In this document: piece after piece, positions 14,772 to 15,413 of the stretch | Layout: each line of letters starts with the position of its first letter | Numbering within the stretch: the first letter of the stretch is position 1 | Assembly (NCBI GenBank): GCA_002732675.1 | Contig: NVRR01000042.1 | Span: 1 to 15,413 of the forward strand | Length of the DNA stretch: 15,413 bases | Source of the DNA: Sneathiella sp. | GTDB lineage: Bacteria > Pseudomonadota > Alphaproteobacteria > Sneathiellales > Sneathiellaceae | Direction: 5' to 3' | The notes under the pieces: model-generated | Database searches by the model: none | Seen by the model: only the letters and a program-made list of their open reading frames with translations | Told to the model about the DNA's origin: nothing | Program-made: the position numbers and the translations under genes

Positions 14772-15413
14772 TTATCCCAGCCGGTATATCCGGTTTGCCG
14801 TATCGTGGAATAAATCTGCCTTTTCAGCGGTGCTATAGTCGGTTGTCAGACGCTTAAACGAATTCCACAAAATGTTATAGCTGCAACTCACCATGTCAAC
14901 GGGGAAGTTAGATTCAAACATGCATCGGTTGGAGCCAAACTGTTCGATTGTATGTTCATAAAAACGCCTGGTTGCCTCCATTAATTCCATGCTGGACGGA
15001 GGCCGTTTGTTATTATGCCAGCCAAAGCCGTTGATTTCCATGTTAATGCCACCAAGCTTCGCAACTACATTTGGGCATGTGGCAAGTTCGGCTATTGCCT
15101 TTTTCCAGGTCGGAAAATATTCATCTTGTAGACCTTTGTAGGGGCCGATACCCAAAGGCCCACCGAAATGATTGAGTATTATCGTCGTATCAGGAAAGCT
15201 TCGGGCAAGATCCGTCAGCTGCGGAATTTGCGGATGATAGCACCATCCTTCAAAGCTCAGATTGCGCGGTGCAAGGTTCGAAAAACCCCGGCGAAAATGA
15301 GCGTCCAGGTATAGGTTCTCTATTGTTGTTGGTTGAGAGTTAGGCACATCGTCGCTTTGATCCCACGACGCACGATGGCGAATGCCACGAAATCGCTCGC
15401 CGCCAGCCTCGAC
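14772..15413 (-). CDS. Amidohydrolase-2 family (TIM-barrel metal-dependent hydrolase), 5' truncated by window
   Basis: The frame is open to the right edge of the window, so the N-terminus is missing; the GTG at 15347 is internal, because the 22 codons before it read as family sequence (GGERFRGIRHRASWDQ). The visible 213 residues contain SFEGWCYHPQIPQL, then a strand with IILNHFGGP (a metal-binding histidine in this family), a VVAKLGGINME strand and MFESNFPVDM near the C-terminus, where the family carries its last acidic/Ser site. The N-terminal HxH motif would lie outside the window. It belongs with the PF04909 group, whose members hydrolyse lactones or decarboxylate aromatic acids; the substrate is not readable. 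It is separated from the acetoin genes by IS debris and probably belongs to a different operon entering from the right. Confidence 0.87.
   Translation of the reverse strand, partial: VEAGGERFRGIRHRASWDQSDDVPNSQPTTIENLYLDAHFRRGFSNLAPRNLSFEGWCYHPQIPQLTDLARSFPDTTIILNHFGGPLGIGPYKGLQDEYFPTWKKAIAELATCPNVVAKLGGINMEINGFGWHNNKRPPSSMELMEATRRFYEHTIEQFGSNRCMFESNFPVDMVSCSYNILWNSFKRLTTDYSTAEKADLFHDTANRIYRLG

Overview
The window looks like an accessory catabolic region from a Gram-negative, probably alphaproteobacterial, chromosome of moderate GC. This assignment rests on gene families, gene-dense polycistronic layout and the overall style of the proteins; nothing in the sequence fixes the genus.

Layout: (1) 1-1942, end of a plus-strand pair: a 5'-truncated alpha/beta hydrolase, then a metal-dependent amidohydrolase of the imidazolonepropionase-like group. 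(2) 1943-2321, a 379-base leader with a good sigma70-like promoter, a small hexaloop hairpin at the predicted RNA 5' end, a terminator-like hairpin with a U-run, and a competing long-range inverted repeat. (3) 2322-10202, one long, tightly packed plus-strand operon: periplasmic amide/urea-type binding protein, permease, a permease-ATPase fusion, a second ATPase, a 52-residue small protein, an amidase-signature amidase, a cytoplasmic AmiC-like amide sensor and an AmiR-like ANTAR antiterminator. (4) 10203-10400, debris of an IS3-family orfA. (5) 10401-11724, an HxlR-type regulator divergent from an EamA/DMT exporter gene that carries two lesions; two strong tandem palindromes lie between them. 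(6) 11781-14285, minus-strand acetoin operon: acetolactate synthase, then acetolactate decarboxylase with a ribbon-helix-helix-like N-terminal extension. (7) 14392-14681, debris of an IS3-family orfB, followed by hairpins. (8) 14772-15413, minus-strand amidohydrolase-2 family gene running off the window.

How the genes work together: the central operon reads as a self-contained amide scavenging system. The ABC importer would bring in a small amide or urea-like compound, the amidase would hydrolyse it, and AmiC/AmiR would sense the amide in the cytoplasm and let RNA polymerase pass the leader terminator ahead of the importer genes. AmiC/AmiR is best known from the Pseudomonas aeruginosa amidase operon, where the enzyme (AmiE) is nitrilase-type; here the same regulatory pair sits behind an amidase-signature enzyme and a full five-domain importer. 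The acetoin genes and the HxlR/EamA pair are probably a separate later arrival, since IS3 debris borders them on both sides.

All functional calls come from reading motifs; no database search was run.
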